Of a stretch of DNA of 64,000 nt, positions 8,253 to 17,736 are shown one piece after another (within the stretch, counting starts at the first letter, position 1; the number at the start of each line of letters is the position of its first letter). The DNA is from Flavobacteriales bacterium. GTDB lineage: Bacteria; Bacteroidota; Bacteroidia; Flavobacteriales_F; PHOS-HE28. The DNA lies in contig JADJKO010000004.1 in NCBI GenBank assembly GCA_016705955.1, forward strand, positions 248,001 through 312,000, given 5' to 3'. The position numbers and the translations under genes are program-made. The notes under the pieces were generated by a model, which searched no databases, was not told where the DNA came from, and saw nothing but the letters and a program-made list of their open reading frames with translations.

Positions 8253-9422
8253 CTATTGGTATGTGAAGGTGCCGTGGGGGCTGGTGAGGACCACTTCTTT
8301 CGTGGGGGCGGTTTCGGCGCGGCCAATGACCTTGGCATCGATACCGAAGGAATTGGAGATCGCGATGATCTCCGCTGCTCGGGCTTGCGGAACATAGAAC
8401 TCCATGCGGTGCCCCATGTTGAAGACCTTGTACATCTCCTTGGGATCCGTTCCGCTCATCTTTTGGATGGCGGCGAAGAGCGCGGGCGTCGGAAAGAGAT
8501 CATCCTTGATCACGCGCAAGCCTTCAATGAAGTGCAGCACCTTGGTCTGGGCACCACCACTGCAATGCACCATGCCGTGGATCTCGTTACGCATGGTCTT
8601 CAGCACTTGCTGAACGACCGGTGCATAAGTGCGTGTGGGTGAAAGCACGGCCTTGCCGAAGTCGAGCGGTGTGCCTTCCAGCGGATCGGTCAAGCGCGCT
8701 TGTCCGCTGTACACGAGATGTTCCGGCGTTGCCGGATCATAGGTCTCCGGAAATGCCTTCGCCAGCTCCTTCGCGAAGATATCGTGCCGCGCGCTGGTGA
8801 GGCCGTTGCTCCCCATACCCGCATTGTAGTTGTCCTCGTAGGTGGCTTGTCCGTCGCTGGCCAACGCCACGATCACATCCCCTGCTTGGATCCGCGCGTT
8901 GTCGATCACATCGCTCCGTTTCATGCGGCACACCACGGTGCTGTCCACGATCACCGTGCGCACGAGATCGCCAACGTCGGCTGTTTCGCCACCTGTGCTG
9001 CTGATCCCGACACCAAGCCCGCGCATCTTCTCCAGGAACGCTTCAGTGCCTTCGATGATGGCACTGATCACTTCACCCGGAATGAGGCGTTTATTGCGGC
9101 CGATCGTGCTGCTGAGCAGGATGCCATCCGTGGCACCCACACACAAGAGGTCGTCGAGGTTCATGACGATCGCATCCTGCGCGATACCGTGCCACACGCT
9201 GAGGTCACCGGTCTGCTTCCAATAGGCGTAAGCGAGCGAAGTCTTGGTTCCTGCGCCATCGGCGTGCATGACGATGCAATGCTCCGGGCTCCCGGTCAGC
9301 GAATCCTCCACGACTTTACAGAACGCCTTCGGGAAAAGTCCTTTGTCCAACGAGGCGATCGCTTTGTGTACATCCTCCTTGCTGGAGGAGACACCACGCT
9401 GCTCGTATCGGCTATTGCTCAT
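8253..9422 (-). CDS. purM: Phosphoribosylformylglycinamidine cyclo-ligase (AIR synthetase)
   Basis: Forms AIR from FGAM with ATP in purine synthesis. 389 residues from the ATG at 9422 (MSNSRYEQRGVSSSKEDVH), longer than the roughly 345-residue E. coli form but typical of Bacteroidota. Motifs: HADGAGTKTSLAY, an AQDAIVMNLDDLLCVGA segment matching the PurM metal/ATP region, GGETADVGDLV, LTDPLEGTPLDFG and the C-terminal VFNMGHRMEFYV. An upstream in-frame start at 9443 lies inside the terminator hairpin of the preceding gene and is rejected. It lies just upstream of prfA on the same strand. Confidence 0.95.
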   Translation of the reverse strand: MSNSRYEQRGVSSSKEDVHKAIASLDKGLFPKAFCKVVEDSLTGSPEHCIVMHADGAGTKTSLAYAYWKQTGDLSVWHGIAQDAIVMNLDDLLCVGATDGILLSSTIGRNKRLIPGEVISAIIEGTEAFLEKMRGLGVGISSTGGETADVGDLVRTVIVDSTVVCRMKRSDVIDNARIQAGDVIVALASDGQATYEDNYNAGMGSNGLTSARHDIFAKELAKAFPETYDPATPEHLVYSGQARLTDPLEGTPLDFGKAVLSPTRTYAPVVQQVLKTMRNEIHGMVHCSGGAQTKVLHFIEGLRVIKDDLFPTPALFAAIQKMSGTDPKEMYKVFNMGHRMEFYVPQARAAEIIAISNSFGIDAKVIGRAETAPTKEVVLTSPHGTFTYQ

Positions 9423-9433
9423 GGCTGGAAACA

Positions 9434-9467
9434 AGAAGAGCATCCACCGGACGGCGGATGCTCTTCT
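9434..9467 (-). terminator. Rho-independent terminator of the OmpA-family gene
   Basis: Perfect 12-bp stem AGAAGAGCATCC / GGATGCTCTTCT with a GC-rich 10-base loop. On the minus strand it is followed by a T-rich CTTGTTTCC. It ends transcription from the OmpA-family gene 14 bases past its stop and separates it from purM. Confidence 0.8.
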
Positions 9468-9481
9468 CTTTGGTTATCACG

Positions 9482-11503
9482 CTAATTGTTCGGAGCAGGA
9501 GGCGGAGGCGTGCTGCCCGTTCCGGGTACGAAGTCCGTGCGCAACACTTTGAAGTCGGTACGGCGGTTCTGCTGGTGCGCAGCTTCCTTCTCCTCGTTCG
9601 TGGCCATCTTCTTGATCACATCCATCGTCACCATCGGCTCATCCGGACCACGACCGACCGCGACCATGCGGGCAGGGTCGATCCCCTTCTCCACGAGGTA
9701 GTTCACGCAGCTCTGCGCGCGCTTCTGGGAAAGTTCCAGGTTACCGCCTTTGTACTTGCGCGTCGGGCGTGCATCGGTGTGCGAGCGCAGCTCGATCACG
9801 ATGTTCGGGTTGTCCACCAGCGTCTGGTACAGCGTCTCCAAGCTGTCCTTGGATTCCGGCCGGAGGAAGAATTGGTCCACGTCGTACTCGATCCTTGGCA
9901 GAACGATGACCCTGTTATGCGGCTGTAGGAAGTACTCCTTCACGAAGGTGGTGCTCTCCGTGAGGCCCACGGTCGTGATCTGGTCCTTCACCACGAGGTA
10001 GCCTTCCTTCTCTACGAGGATGCTGTAGCTGGTCTCCTCCTTGATGTAGCGGTCCTTGCCGTTCTCGATGAAGGCGAAGCCGCCGTTATCATCCGTGAGG
10101 GCGCTGAAGTTGCTGCCGTTGGTTCCGACCGCCGTGATCTTCGCACCTACGATCGGTTGTCCGGACACTTTATCGTACACATTGCCTTGGAGCGCGAACT
10201 CAAGATCAGGCATGTAGAAGCGCCAGATATCATGCTGGCCTTTGCCACCAGGGCGATTTGTGGTGAAGAAGCCGCGGTCATTCTCCCCATCGAAGGTGAT
10301 ACCCAGATCATCCGAGGCGCTGTTCAAGGGTGATTTCATGTTCTCCACGTGGCCCCAGGTTCCTTCGCCGGTCTTCTCCGCATGGTAGATGTCCATGCCG
10401 CCCATGCCCTGCATGCCGTTGGAGGAATAGTAAAAGCTGCCGTCATAACGGAGGAAGGGGAACATGTCGTCCTTCGCCGTGTTCACTTCGGCGCCGAGGT
10501 TCACCGGAGTTCCGGCCGGCATGCCTTCGCGATCCAACTTCACCATGTACAGGTCCTTGCCGCCCTTGTGACCCGGATAGGGTGAATTGGTGGCGAAGAC
10601 GAGCATATCGTCATCTGCGGAAAGGGCTGGGTGACCCGCAGTGAGCGTGTCCTCCTTCACCGTGGCCAGCTTCAACTTCAACATCACCGGCGCGGCGAAG
10701 TTGTTACCGACCTTCTTGCTCACCCAGATGTCGCAACCGAAGACCTTCTTCTTCTCCGCAGGGCAGCGGGTGAAGTACATCAGGGTCCGCTTGGCGTTGA
10801 AGATCGGGGTGGCCTCGTTGCCCTCGCTGTTGATCTCGATGGGCAGTTTCACGGGCTCGCTCCACTTGCCGAGACGATCACGCGAGGAAGCGAACAGATC
10901 AGCGAATGCTTCGCCAATGATCAGGTCCGTGCTGGAACCGGAGGCTGCAGGACGGGTGCTGGAGAAGACCACGGACTCGTTCTTCTTGTCGGAGAAGGCA
11001 GGGCTGTAATCGTATTGCGGGGTGTTGAGCAACACTTCAGGATCAACGCTGTAGCGGGTAGGACTGTCCTTCCACTTCTGCGCCATTTGGCAGGCGGCGA
11101 TACCGGCATCGGCCCGTGGGTCGTTGCTCTTCTTCTCCTTGTATTTGTTGTAGCTGGCGATGGCCTCGGCATAGAGGCCCTGTTGCTTCTGCATCTGGCC
11201 GATCCAGTAATAGGTGATCGGATCGGTGTACTGGGCCTTGTTGGCCTTCTCATACCATACTTGGGCTTGGGCCACATCGCCGATCATCCGGTAGCTCTCC
11301 GCCACCTTGAAGATCAGTTCCGCCTTCACCGGGGCCTTCTTCTCCACGGTGTACGCCTTCTTGTATAGTTCGATGGCGTTGAAGTAGAAGCCTTTCGTGA
11401 AGGCATCATCCGCCTCATCGGCCAACCGCCCTCCTTGGGCAAGGACCATGGTGGAGGACAGAAAGAGTGCGGATAGACAAACGAGGATCTTCCTAATGGT
11501 CAT
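9482..11503 (-). CDS. OmpA-family protein with TPR, beta-propeller and carboxypeptidase-like domains (PorE-like)
   Basis: 673 residues. A signal peptide (MTIRKILVCLSALFLSSTMVLAQ) is followed by TPR helices (about 25-140), PD40-type propeller blades (about 150-430; SDKKNESVVFSSTR, DLYMVKLDREG, GGMDIYH), a carboxypeptidase-regulatory-like domain (GNVYDKVSGQPIVGAKI) and a C-terminal OmpA peptidoglycan-binding domain (ELRSHTDAR, SQKRAQSCVNYLV). The order and length match PorE (PG1058) of Porphyromonas gingivalis, which links the T9SS core to peptidoglycan. PorE is a lipoprotein, but no lipobox cysteine is seen here. Bacteroidota have several similar proteins, so PorE identity is likely rather than certain. 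It has its own terminator at 9434-9467. Confidence 0.82.
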   Translation of the reverse strand: MTIRKILVCLSALFLSSTMVLAQGGRLADEADDAFTKGFYFNAIELYKKAYTVEKKAPVKAELIFKVAESYRMIGDVAQAQVWYEKANKAQYTDPITYYWIGQMQKQQGLYAEAIASYNKYKEKKSNDPRADAGIAACQMAQKWKDSPTRYSVDPEVLLNTPQYDYSPAFSDKKNESVVFSSTRPAASGSSTDLIIGEAFADLFASSRDRLGKWSEPVKLPIEINSEGNEATPIFNAKRTLMYFTRCPAEKKKVFGCDIWVSKKVGNNFAAPVMLKLKLATVKEDTLTAGHPALSADDDMLVFATNSPYPGHKGGKDLYMVKLDREGMPAGTPVNLGAEVNTAKDDMFPFLRYDGSFYYSSNGMQGMGGMDIYHAEKTGEGTWGHVENMKSPLNSASDDLGITFDGENDRGFFTTNRPGGKGQHDIWRFYMPDLEFALQGNVYDKVSGQPIVGAKITAVGTNGSNFSALTDDNGGFAFIENGKDRYIKEETSYSILVEKEGYLVVKDQITTVGLTESTTFVKEYFLQPHNRVIVLPRIEYDVDQFFLRPESKDSLETLYQTLVDNPNIVIELRSHTDARPTRKYKGGNLELSQKRAQSCVNYLVEKGIDPARMVAVGRGPDEPMVTMDVIKKMATNEEKEAAHQQNRRTDFKVLRTDFVPGTGSTPPPPAPNN

Positions 11504-11635
11504 CGGGATAAGTTCTGTGATTCCGGATGCGGTCGCGGCGAAGATATGCGGATCCCCCCAATGGCGGAATGCCCTTTTGAAAAGGACCGAACGCTCCGTC
11601 CGGAAGGCCCGATCCGTAGCTCCAATGCTGCCCGA

Positions 11636-13828
11636 TCAACGGGTGAAGAGCAACTCGCGCATCTTCGGCAAGGGCCACAACTCATCGTCCACCAGCAGTT
11701 CGAGCTTGTCCGCGTGGTACCGGATCTTGTCTAGGAAAGGCTTCACATCGTCGCAATACGCGATGGCCTTGGCCCGCCCCTCTTCAATGGTATTGGCCTT
11801 CTTCCGCGCCTCGATCATCTCGTTCACCAAGGTCATGATCCGGGCAATATGCTCGCTGATCTCCTCGATAAGCCCGACCTGGGTGGTCGTGGCCTTCTTC
11901 GCCTTTTCCGCACCAAGGACCTCGCGTAGTCCGATCACGTTCTCGATCAAGCGGTTCTGGTACGAGATGGCCGTGGGTATGATGTGGTTCTGGGCCAGGT
12001 CCCCGGCAACCCGGCTTTCGATCTGGATCTTCAGCACATAGCTGTGCAGTTCGATCTCGTGGCGGGCAGCCAGTTCCCGGTCGCTCAACACCCCCATGTC
12101 CGCAAAGAGCTTCTTGGTCTCCGGTCGGCTCCAGACATCCAACGCACGCGGGGTGTCCTGGATGTTGCTCAACCCACGCTTGGCGGCCTCCTTCTTCCAC
12201 GCATCACCGTAGCCATTGCCCTCGAACCGGATGGCTTTGCTTTCCACGATCAGTTCCCGGATCACGCGCAGGATGGCTTCATCCTTCTTGGTTCCCTTCT
12301 TGATCAACGCATCCACGGTCTTCTTGAACTCGCGCAATTGGTTCGCCACGATGGTGTTCAGCACGGTCATGGACGCCGCGCAGTTGGCGCTGCTCCCCAC
12401 CGCGCGGAACTCGAACTTGTTCCCCGTGAATGCGAAAGGGCTGGTGCGGTTCCTATCCGTGTTGTCCAACATCACCTGCGGGATCCGGCCGATGTCCATC
12501 TTCAACTCGGTCTTGCTCGTGGGCGTCATCGCCCCTTTGATATTCTGCTCCAGCCCGTCCAGCAACTTGGTGAGGTAGTCCCCGATGAAGACACTGATGA
12601 TGGCGGGTGGCGCTTCGTTCGCACCCAAGCGGTGATCGTTGTTGGCGCTGGCGATGCTGGCGCGCAGCACATCGGCGTGGCTGTGGATGGCCTTGATCGT
12701 GTTGACGAAGAAGGCGAGGAAGAGCATGTTCTCCTTCGGTGTCTTCGCAGGGCGCAGCAGGTTCTTACCGGTATCGGTGGCGAGGCTCCAGTTGTTGTGC
12801 TTGCCGCTGCCATTCACACCTGCGTAGGGCTTCTCGTGGAGCAACACGCGGAACTGGTGTTTGCGCGCGGTCTTCTCCATCACATCCATCAGGAGCATGT
12901 TGTGATCCACCGCGAGGTTGAGCTCCTCGAAGACCGGTGCGCATTCGAACTGGTTCGGCGCGACCTCGTTGTGGCGCGTCTTCACCGGGATGCCCAGCTT
13001 CAAGGCTTCGGTTTCGAAATCGCGCATGAAATCGCGGGCGCGTTCGGGAATGCTGCCGAAGTAGTGGTCCTCCAGCTGCTGGCCCTTGGCCGGGCCGTGG
13101 CCGAAGAGGGCACGACCGGACATCATGATATCCGGACGCGCGTAGTACAGCGCTTCGTCAATGAGGAAATACTCCTGCTCCCAGCCGAGGGTGCAGGTCA
13201 CCTTCTTCACGTCCTTGTCGAAGTACTTGCAAACGGCCGTCGCGGCTTCATCCACCGCCTTGATGGCGCGGAGCAATGGCATCTTGTAATCCAGCGCATC
13301 GCCGGTGTAGCTGATGAAGATCGTCGGAATGCAGAGCGTGCGGCCGATGATGAAGGCCGGGCTGCTCGGGTCCCACGCGCTGTAGCCGCGTGCTTCGAAG
13401 GTGTTGCGGATCCCGCCGCTCGGGAAGCTGCTTGCATCGGGCTCCTGCTGCACGAGCATCCCACCATCGAAGCGTTCGATGCTGCGGCCACCGTTGATCG
13501 GTTCGAAGAACGCGTCGTGCTTTTCGGCGCTGGTTCCCGTGAGCGGCTGGAACCAGTGGGTGTAATGCGTGGCCCCTTTGCTGGCCGCCCACTCCTTCAT
13601 TCCGCTGGCCACTTGGTCCGCCAATTTCCGATCGATGCGCGAGCCTTCATGGATCGCTTGCATCACCGAGAGGTAGGCATCCTCGGTGAGGAACATCCGC
13701 ATGGACTCCTCATTGAATACGTTGCTGCCGAAGAACTCGCTGATGCGGGCGCTGGGCATTTCAGTGGGCCGGGACCGGCGATCGAGGACATCGGACAGGG
13801 CTTTTGCGCGCAAATGGGGGGTAGGCAT
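11636..13828 (-). CDS. glnA: Glutamine synthetase type III
   Basis: Makes glutamine from glutamate, ammonia and ATP. At 730 residues it has the size of the type III (GlnN) class, far longer than GSI or GSII. Class III features include RISEFFGSNVFNEESM at the N-terminus, GGIRNTFEARGYSAWDPSSP, LGWEQEYFLID, TRHNEVAPNQFECAPVFEE and NGSGKHNNWSL in the active-site region, with a helical C-terminus. The start at 13828 (MPTPHLRAKALSDVL) could be replaced by the ATG giving MPSARISEFFG about 23 codons later; the family often has a short leader before this point. It stands alone between tatA and the OmpA-family gene. Confidence 0.95.
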   Translation of the reverse strand: MPTPHLRAKALSDVLDRRSRPTEMPSARISEFFGSNVFNEESMRMFLTEDAYLSVMQAIHEGSRIDRKLADQVASGMKEWAASKGATHYTHWFQPLTGTSAEKHDAFFEPINGGRSIERFDGGMLVQQEPDASSFPSGGIRNTFEARGYSAWDPSSPAFIIGRTLCIPTIFISYTGDALDYKMPLLRAIKAVDEAATAVCKYFDKDVKKVTCTLGWEQEYFLIDEALYYARPDIMMSGRALFGHGPAKGQQLEDHYFGSIPERARDFMRDFETEALKLGIPVKTRHNEVAPNQFECAPVFEELNLAVDHNMLLMDVMEKTARKHQFRVLLHEKPYAGVNGSGKHNNWSLATDTGKNLLRPAKTPKENMLFLAFFVNTIKAIHSHADVLRASIASANNDHRLGANEAPPAIISVFIGDYLTKLLDGLEQNIKGAMTPTSKTELKMDIGRIPQVMLDNTDRNRTSPFAFTGNKFEFRAVGSSANCAASMTVLNTIVANQLREFKKTVDALIKKGTKKDEAILRVIRELIVESKAIRFEGNGYGDAWKKEAAKRGLSNIQDTPRALDVWSRPETKKLFADMGVLSDRELAARHEIELHSYVLKIQIESRVAGDLAQNHIIPTAISYQNRLIENVIGLREVLGAEKAKKATTTQVGLIEEISEHIARIMTLVNEMIEARKKANTIEEGRAKAIAYCDDVKPFLDKIRYHADKLELLVDDELWPLPKMRELLFTR

Positions 13829-13938
13829 CGGAAAAGGGTTGTTTTCGGCGCCTAAGGTATTTGAAAGAGGGGGTGGGGTCTAGAAAGAGTGGAATTCTTT
13901 GCGAACAAGGTGTGAATAGCGGGGGGGTCGTGAAGAAA

Positions 13939-13996
13939 GGGGCAGTTAGCAGGGGCAGGAGCAGTAGGCAGGGGCAGTAGGCAGGGGCATTAGGCA
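13939..13996. repeat. Short tandem repeat, unit GGGGCAGTAGGCA
   Basis: Four imperfect 13-bp units (GGGGCAGTTAGCA, one unit expanded by 6 bp, GGGGCAGTAGGCA, GGGGCATTAGGCA) run in tandem. They lie in the glnA-tatA gap and match no coding frame that I trust. Confidence 0.75.
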
Positions 13997-14103
13997 ATGA
14001 TCTCGGTGGATGGTGAACGATAGCCTCCTCGTGAGAGACGGTGCGGAAACGCTACGCGAACCGGAGTGCGCACCTCTTCGGGTGGTCTCGAAAGGAAGCT
14101 TGG

Positions 14104-14196
14104 TCAGGCCTCTTCTCCCTCCTGCTTGGCCGCAGGTTCCGAAGGCTTGGGCGCGGTAGTGTGGGGCGGAGGGGTTTCCTCCACGGCTGATAGGAA
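14104..14196 (-). other. In-frame Pro/Glu-rich tail beyond the tatA stop codons
   Basis: Continuing the tatA frame past TAG and a second stop, TAA, gives about 30 more codons. They include SAVEETPPPHTTAPKPSEPA, then AKQEGEEA and TGA. Such Pro/Glu/Ala/Lys tails are common at the ends of TatA and TatB proteins. It may be a decayed extension of tatA or chance. It has no start codon of its own. Confidence 0.4.
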
Positions 14197-14202
14197 TTAA
14201 CG

Positions 14203-14409
14203 CTAATGCTCCTCGGTGGTCCGGCGGATCTCGTTGGCGCCTTTGTGGATCTCGCGCTGCACCTCGTTGCTTGCCTCGCGCACCTGCCGCATGAAACGAC
14301 CCATACCCCGGGCGATGTCCGGGATCCCCTTCGCGCCGAAGAAGATCAGGATGAAGACCAGGACCACCAAGAGTTCACCACCGCTGATATCGAAGAGGAG
14401 TGCGATCAT
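14203..14409 (-). CDS. tatA: Twin-arginine translocase subunit TatA/E
   Basis: Pore-forming component of the Tat system for folded proteins. 68 residues. The N-terminal membrane helix is GGELLVVLVFILIFFGAKG, then the TatA hinge FFGAKGIPDIARGMGRFMRQ and an amphipathic helix ending EIRRTTEEH. It lies 66 bp after secDF on the same strand, behind a hairpin, so two export routes sit side by side. tatC is not in the window. Length is at the short end for TatA; an in-frame tail follows the stop (14104-14196). Confidence 0.93.
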   Translation of the reverse strand: MIALLFDISGGELLVVLVFILIFFGAKGIPDIARGMGRFMRQVREASNEVQREIHKGANEIRRTTEEH

Positions 14410-14423
14410 CCGGGCCGAAAGTA

Positions 14424-14450
14424 GGAAGTCCCACCAGCGGCGGGACTTCC
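14424..14450 (-). terminator. Hairpin between secDF and tatA
   Basis: GGAAGTCCC / GGGACTTCC stem, extendable to 11 bp with one mismatch, followed on the minus strand by TACTTTC. It lies 25 bp past the secDF stop. The T-tract is short, so it may be a weak terminator or attenuator ahead of tatA. Confidence 0.55.
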
Positions 14451-14474
14451 AAAAGGATCAAGGAAGAGGTCTTC

Positions 14475-17400
14475 TCAGTTCTGTGTTGCGTCCTTGCGCT
14501 TGAGCAGATCGGCCACGATGGAACTGGCTACGAACACCGAGGAGTAGGTACCCACACCGATACCGATCAGCAACGCGAAGACGAAGGCCTTGATGGACAC
14601 CCCGCCGAAGATGAAGATGATCACCAGCACCAGCAAGGTGGTCAACGAGGTGTTCATGGTACGGCCCAAGGTGGAGTTGATGGCCTTGTTGATGACCACC
14701 GGGTAGGCATCGCGCTTGTGGTCGCGCATGTACTCGCGGATCCGGTCGAAGACGATCACGGTATCGTTGATGGAATAGCCGATCACGGTGAGGATCGCGG
14801 CGATGAAGGCCTCATCGATCTCCAGCGAAATGGGAAGCACCTTGTACAGCAGTGAGTACAAGCCGAGCACCACCAACGCGTCGTGGACCAAGGACAGCAA
14901 ACCGCCCAGACCGAATTGCCAGTTACGGAAACGCACGGCGATGTAGAGGAAGATCAGGATCAGCGAAATGGTCAAGGAGGTGATGGCGTTGCCCTTGATG
15001 TCGTCACTGATGGTCGGGTCCACCTTGCGGGATTCGCCGACCTCATAGCTCACACCGATCGTGGCCAGTCCTTCGCGAAGGCGTGCATCCACTTTGTTAT
15101 CCGCAGCGGTGTCGGCTTGATTGATCAAGTAGTTCGTGGTGACCTTCAACTGCCGATCGCTGCCATAGGTCTTCACATTCACCGTGCTCTTGATCCCGGC
15201 ATCGTCCACGAAGCGATCATCAAGCGCGGCGCGGACCTTCGCCACGTTCACATCATCGGTGAACTTCACGACGTAGGTGCGACCACCGGTGAAATCGACA
15301 CCCCAGTTGAAGCCGTTGGTGAACATGGAGACAATGCCCGCTGTGATGAGCAATCCGCTGAAGATGTAGAAGTACTTCCGCTTGCCCATGAAGTCATACT
15401 TGGCATTCACGAAGATGTTCTTGCTCCAGTTGTTCCACACCGCGAACGACTTGCCCTTGTCCACCCGCGCACTGGTGATCAGACGCGAGAGGAAGAGTGC
15501 GGTGAAGAGCGAAGTGAGGATGCCCAAGCCCAGCGTAACGGCGAAGCCCTGGATGGGACCGCTGCCGAAGATGAGCAGCACCACCGCGATGATCATGGTG
15601 GTCACGTTGCCATCAATGATCGCCGAGAGCGCACCCTTGTACCCGAGGTCGAGCGCCGACTTCATCATCTTGCCGTGGCGCAATTCCTCGCGCACACGTT
15701 CGTAGATCAGCACGTTCGCATCCACGGCCATACCCATGGTGAGCACGATACCCGCGATGCCGGGCAGCGTCAACGCCGCTTGCAGGGATGCGAGTGAACC
15801 GATCAGTACGAACAGGTTCACGATCAACGCGAGATCCGCGACCCAACCCGCACGTGCGTAGTACAGAGCCATGTAGACCAGCACCAGGATCAGCGCGATC
15901 ACGAAGGAGTTCAGGCCGGTGCTGATGTTCTCCTCACCCAACGATGGTCCGACGATGGTCTCGTCGATGATCCGGGCCGGGGCAGGCAACGCACCCGCCT
16001 TCAGGATGTTGGCGAGGTCATCCGCTTCCTGGATCTGCTTGTTGATGTTGCCGGAACCCATCTCGATGCTGGAGTTGCCGCCGCGGATCTCCGAGCGCAC
16101 TTCCGGAGCACTGTACACGAGGCCATCAAGCACGATCGCCACCGAGCGTCCCACGTTCTCCGCGGTCATCAGGGCCCAGATCTGGGCGCCCTCCGGATTC
16201 ATGCTCATGCGCACTTCCACGGATCCCTTCATATCGAAATCCTGTGAGGCGCTGCTGATCGAACTACCATCCAAGCGCGGCTTACCGTCACGCGGGATCT
16301 TGAGGGCATACAACGAGAGCATCTGCCCGGTGGTGCCGTTATTCAATGGTACGGCTTGCGGCTTCGAACCCCACGCCAACCGAAGATCCGCTGGCAAGGC
16401 GCTGGTAACCGCTTCCATGGCCAATAGTCGCTTCACCTCTGCAGTATCCTTCAGGTCGGCCTGGCCCACCATGGGTCCACGCGACCAACCGCGTTGGCCC
16501 ACCATCAGCATCAACTTGCTGGCGAGCGGCGCACGCTTCGATGCTTCGGCACGCATCAGGGCGGTATCCACCGGTGCCGCCGTGGAGTCGTCGGTTACCA
16601 AGCTGTCCTTCTTCGTGCTATCCACCACCGCAGCGGTGGCCGTCGCCGTATCGATCGGGTTGCCGAGGGAATCCACCGCACTGCTGTCCTTCTTGTTCAG
16701 CTCCGGGTAGAGAAGCTGGCTCAGGGGCTGGTTCACCTGGTCGAGGATCGGGCCGATGTCCGTGTTGTCCAGCGTTTCCCAGAACTCCAGGTTGGCGGTG
16801 CTCTGCAGTACGCGGCGCACGCGCTCTTTGTCCTTCACACCCGGCAATTCGATCTGGATCCGGCCGCTGAACTGCTGCTTCTGGATACCGGGCTGTGCCA
16901 CGCCGAACTTGTCGATACGGGTACGCAGGATCCGCTCCGTGTTGTTCAGCGCCGTTTCGGCTTCTTTGCGCAAGGCCTTGATGTAGTCCTCGTCATTCCC
17001 TTCACGATCGAAGATGGTCTGACGGTCCGGCGAGTAGAAGATGGCCGAGAGCGGCGGGCGGTTCGGGACCTTGGCATACTCCTGCGCGAAGAGCGTGATG
17101 AAATCGTCGCTGCTCGCCAACTGCGCCTTGCGCGCGTTCGCCATGGCGGTGGTGAAGGCCGGATCCGTGTTGTTCTCGCTCAGGTTGGCCACCAGGTCCG
17201 GGATGCTCACCTCCAAGGTCACGGCCATGCCGCCCTTCAGGTCAAGACCCAGGTTGATCTCCTTCTCCTTGCACTCGCGGTAGGTGTAACCGAGCACGGG
17301 GTAGATGCGCTCTTCGCCGTGCGCACGGAGGTAATCGTTCTCGAATTTCACGAGCAACGGGCCGCGCTCGAGCGTCTTATCCGTTGAAGCCGCGATCACG

Positions 17401-17534
17401 GAATCCGCTTGGAAAGCTCCTACGGTCCTGGCTTTCCCTTCCACGCGGGAGGTGAAGAAGGAGAAGGACAACTGGTACGCGCACGCAAGCGCCAACAGGA
17501 TGGTGAAGATCCATAGCGCGCCTCTATTCTGCAT
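14475..17534 (-). CDS. secDF: Protein translocase SecDF fusion
   Basis: Uses the proton gradient to help SecYEG pull proteins out on the periplasmic side. 1019 residues from the ATG at 17534 (MQNRGALWIFTILLALACAY). SecD part: N-terminal membrane helix, LGLDLKGGMAVTLEV, the large periplasmic region with RIDKFGVAQPGIQ, then membrane helices with MGMAVDANVLIYERVREE. SecF part: GVDFTGGRTYVVKF and a second six-helix block with GYSINDTVIVFDRIRE. The single-chain form is usual in Bacteroidota. A low-complexity Ser/Asp/Thr-rich insert (about residues 280-330) lies in the SecD periplasmic domain. The upstream in-frame ATG at 17585 overlaps the promoter and is rejected. Confidence 0.96.
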   Translation of the reverse strand: MQNRGALWIFTILLALACAYQLSFSFFTSRVEGKARTVGAFQADSVIAASTDKTLERGPLLVKFENDYLRAHGEERIYPVLGYTYRECKEKEINLGLDLKGGMAVTLEVSIPDLVANLSENNTDPAFTTAMANARKAQLASSDDFITLFAQEYAKVPNRPPLSAIFYSPDRQTIFDREGNDEDYIKALRKEAETALNNTERILRTRIDKFGVAQPGIQKQQFSGRIQIELPGVKDKERVRRVLQSTANLEFWETLDNTDIGPILDQVNQPLSQLLYPELNKKDSSAVDSLGNPIDTATATAAVVDSTKKDSLVTDDSTAAPVDTALMRAEASKRAPLASKLMLMVGQRGWSRGPMVGQADLKDTAEVKRLLAMEAVTSALPADLRLAWGSKPQAVPLNNGTTGQMLSLYALKIPRDGKPRLDGSSISSASQDFDMKGSVEVRMSMNPEGAQIWALMTAENVGRSVAIVLDGLVYSAPEVRSEIRGGNSSIEMGSGNINKQIQEADDLANILKAGALPAPARIIDETIVGPSLGEENISTGLNSFVIALILVLVYMALYYARAGWVADLALIVNLFVLIGSLASLQAALTLPGIAGIVLTMGMAVDANVLIYERVREELRHGKMMKSALDLGYKGALSAIIDGNVTTMIIAVVLLIFGSGPIQGFAVTLGLGILTSLFTALFLSRLITSARVDKGKSFAVWNNWSKNIFVNAKYDFMGKRKYFYIFSGLLITAGIVSMFTNGFNWGVDFTGGRTYVVKFTDDVNVAKVRAALDDRFVDDAGIKSTVNVKTYGSDRQLKVTTNYLINQADTAADNKVDARLREGLATIGVSYEVGESRKVDPTISDDIKGNAITSLTISLILIFLYIAVRFRNWQFGLGGLLSLVHDALVVLGLYSLLYKVLPISLEIDEAFIAAILTVIGYSINDTVIVFDRIREYMRDHKRDAYPVVINKAINSTLGRTMNTSLTTLLVLVIIFIFGGVSIKAFVFALLIGIGVGTYSSVFVASSIVADLLKRKDATQN

Positions 17535-17566
17535 GACCGAAGTGGGGGGTTTCTTAAAAGAGGCGG

Positions 17567-17574
17567 CAAATATA
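17567..17574 (-). promoter_or_regulatory. Putative Bacteroidota -7 element for secDF
   Basis: The minus strand reads TATATTTG, a full match to TAnnTTTG, 33 bp before the secDF ATG. A partial -33 box (TTTC for TTTG) lies 19 bp further upstream. Inference from consensus only. Confidence 0.55.
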
Positions 17575-17736
17575 GGTTTGTTCAACTACGGCGGAAAGGA
17601 TGGCGCAACCGGCTCTTACCAAGGCGCTTTTGGCGTACATGCGGACCCGTGAAGAATGATGACGATCGTTGGCCCGGGAATGCGGCAACGTAGTCGAACT
17701 TTGACGCGTCCACATTACGCCTGTGGCATTCATCCC

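Larger units (their letters stand above)
13829..14202. other. Gene-free interval between glnA and tatA
   Basis: About 370 bp without a convincing gene. It holds a short tandem repeat (13939-13996) and an in-frame tail following the tatA stop (14104-14196). On the minus strand near the glnA start, TACCTTAG is a near match to the -7 element TAnnTTTG, so a glnA promoter is plausible but weak. Confidence 0.5.
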
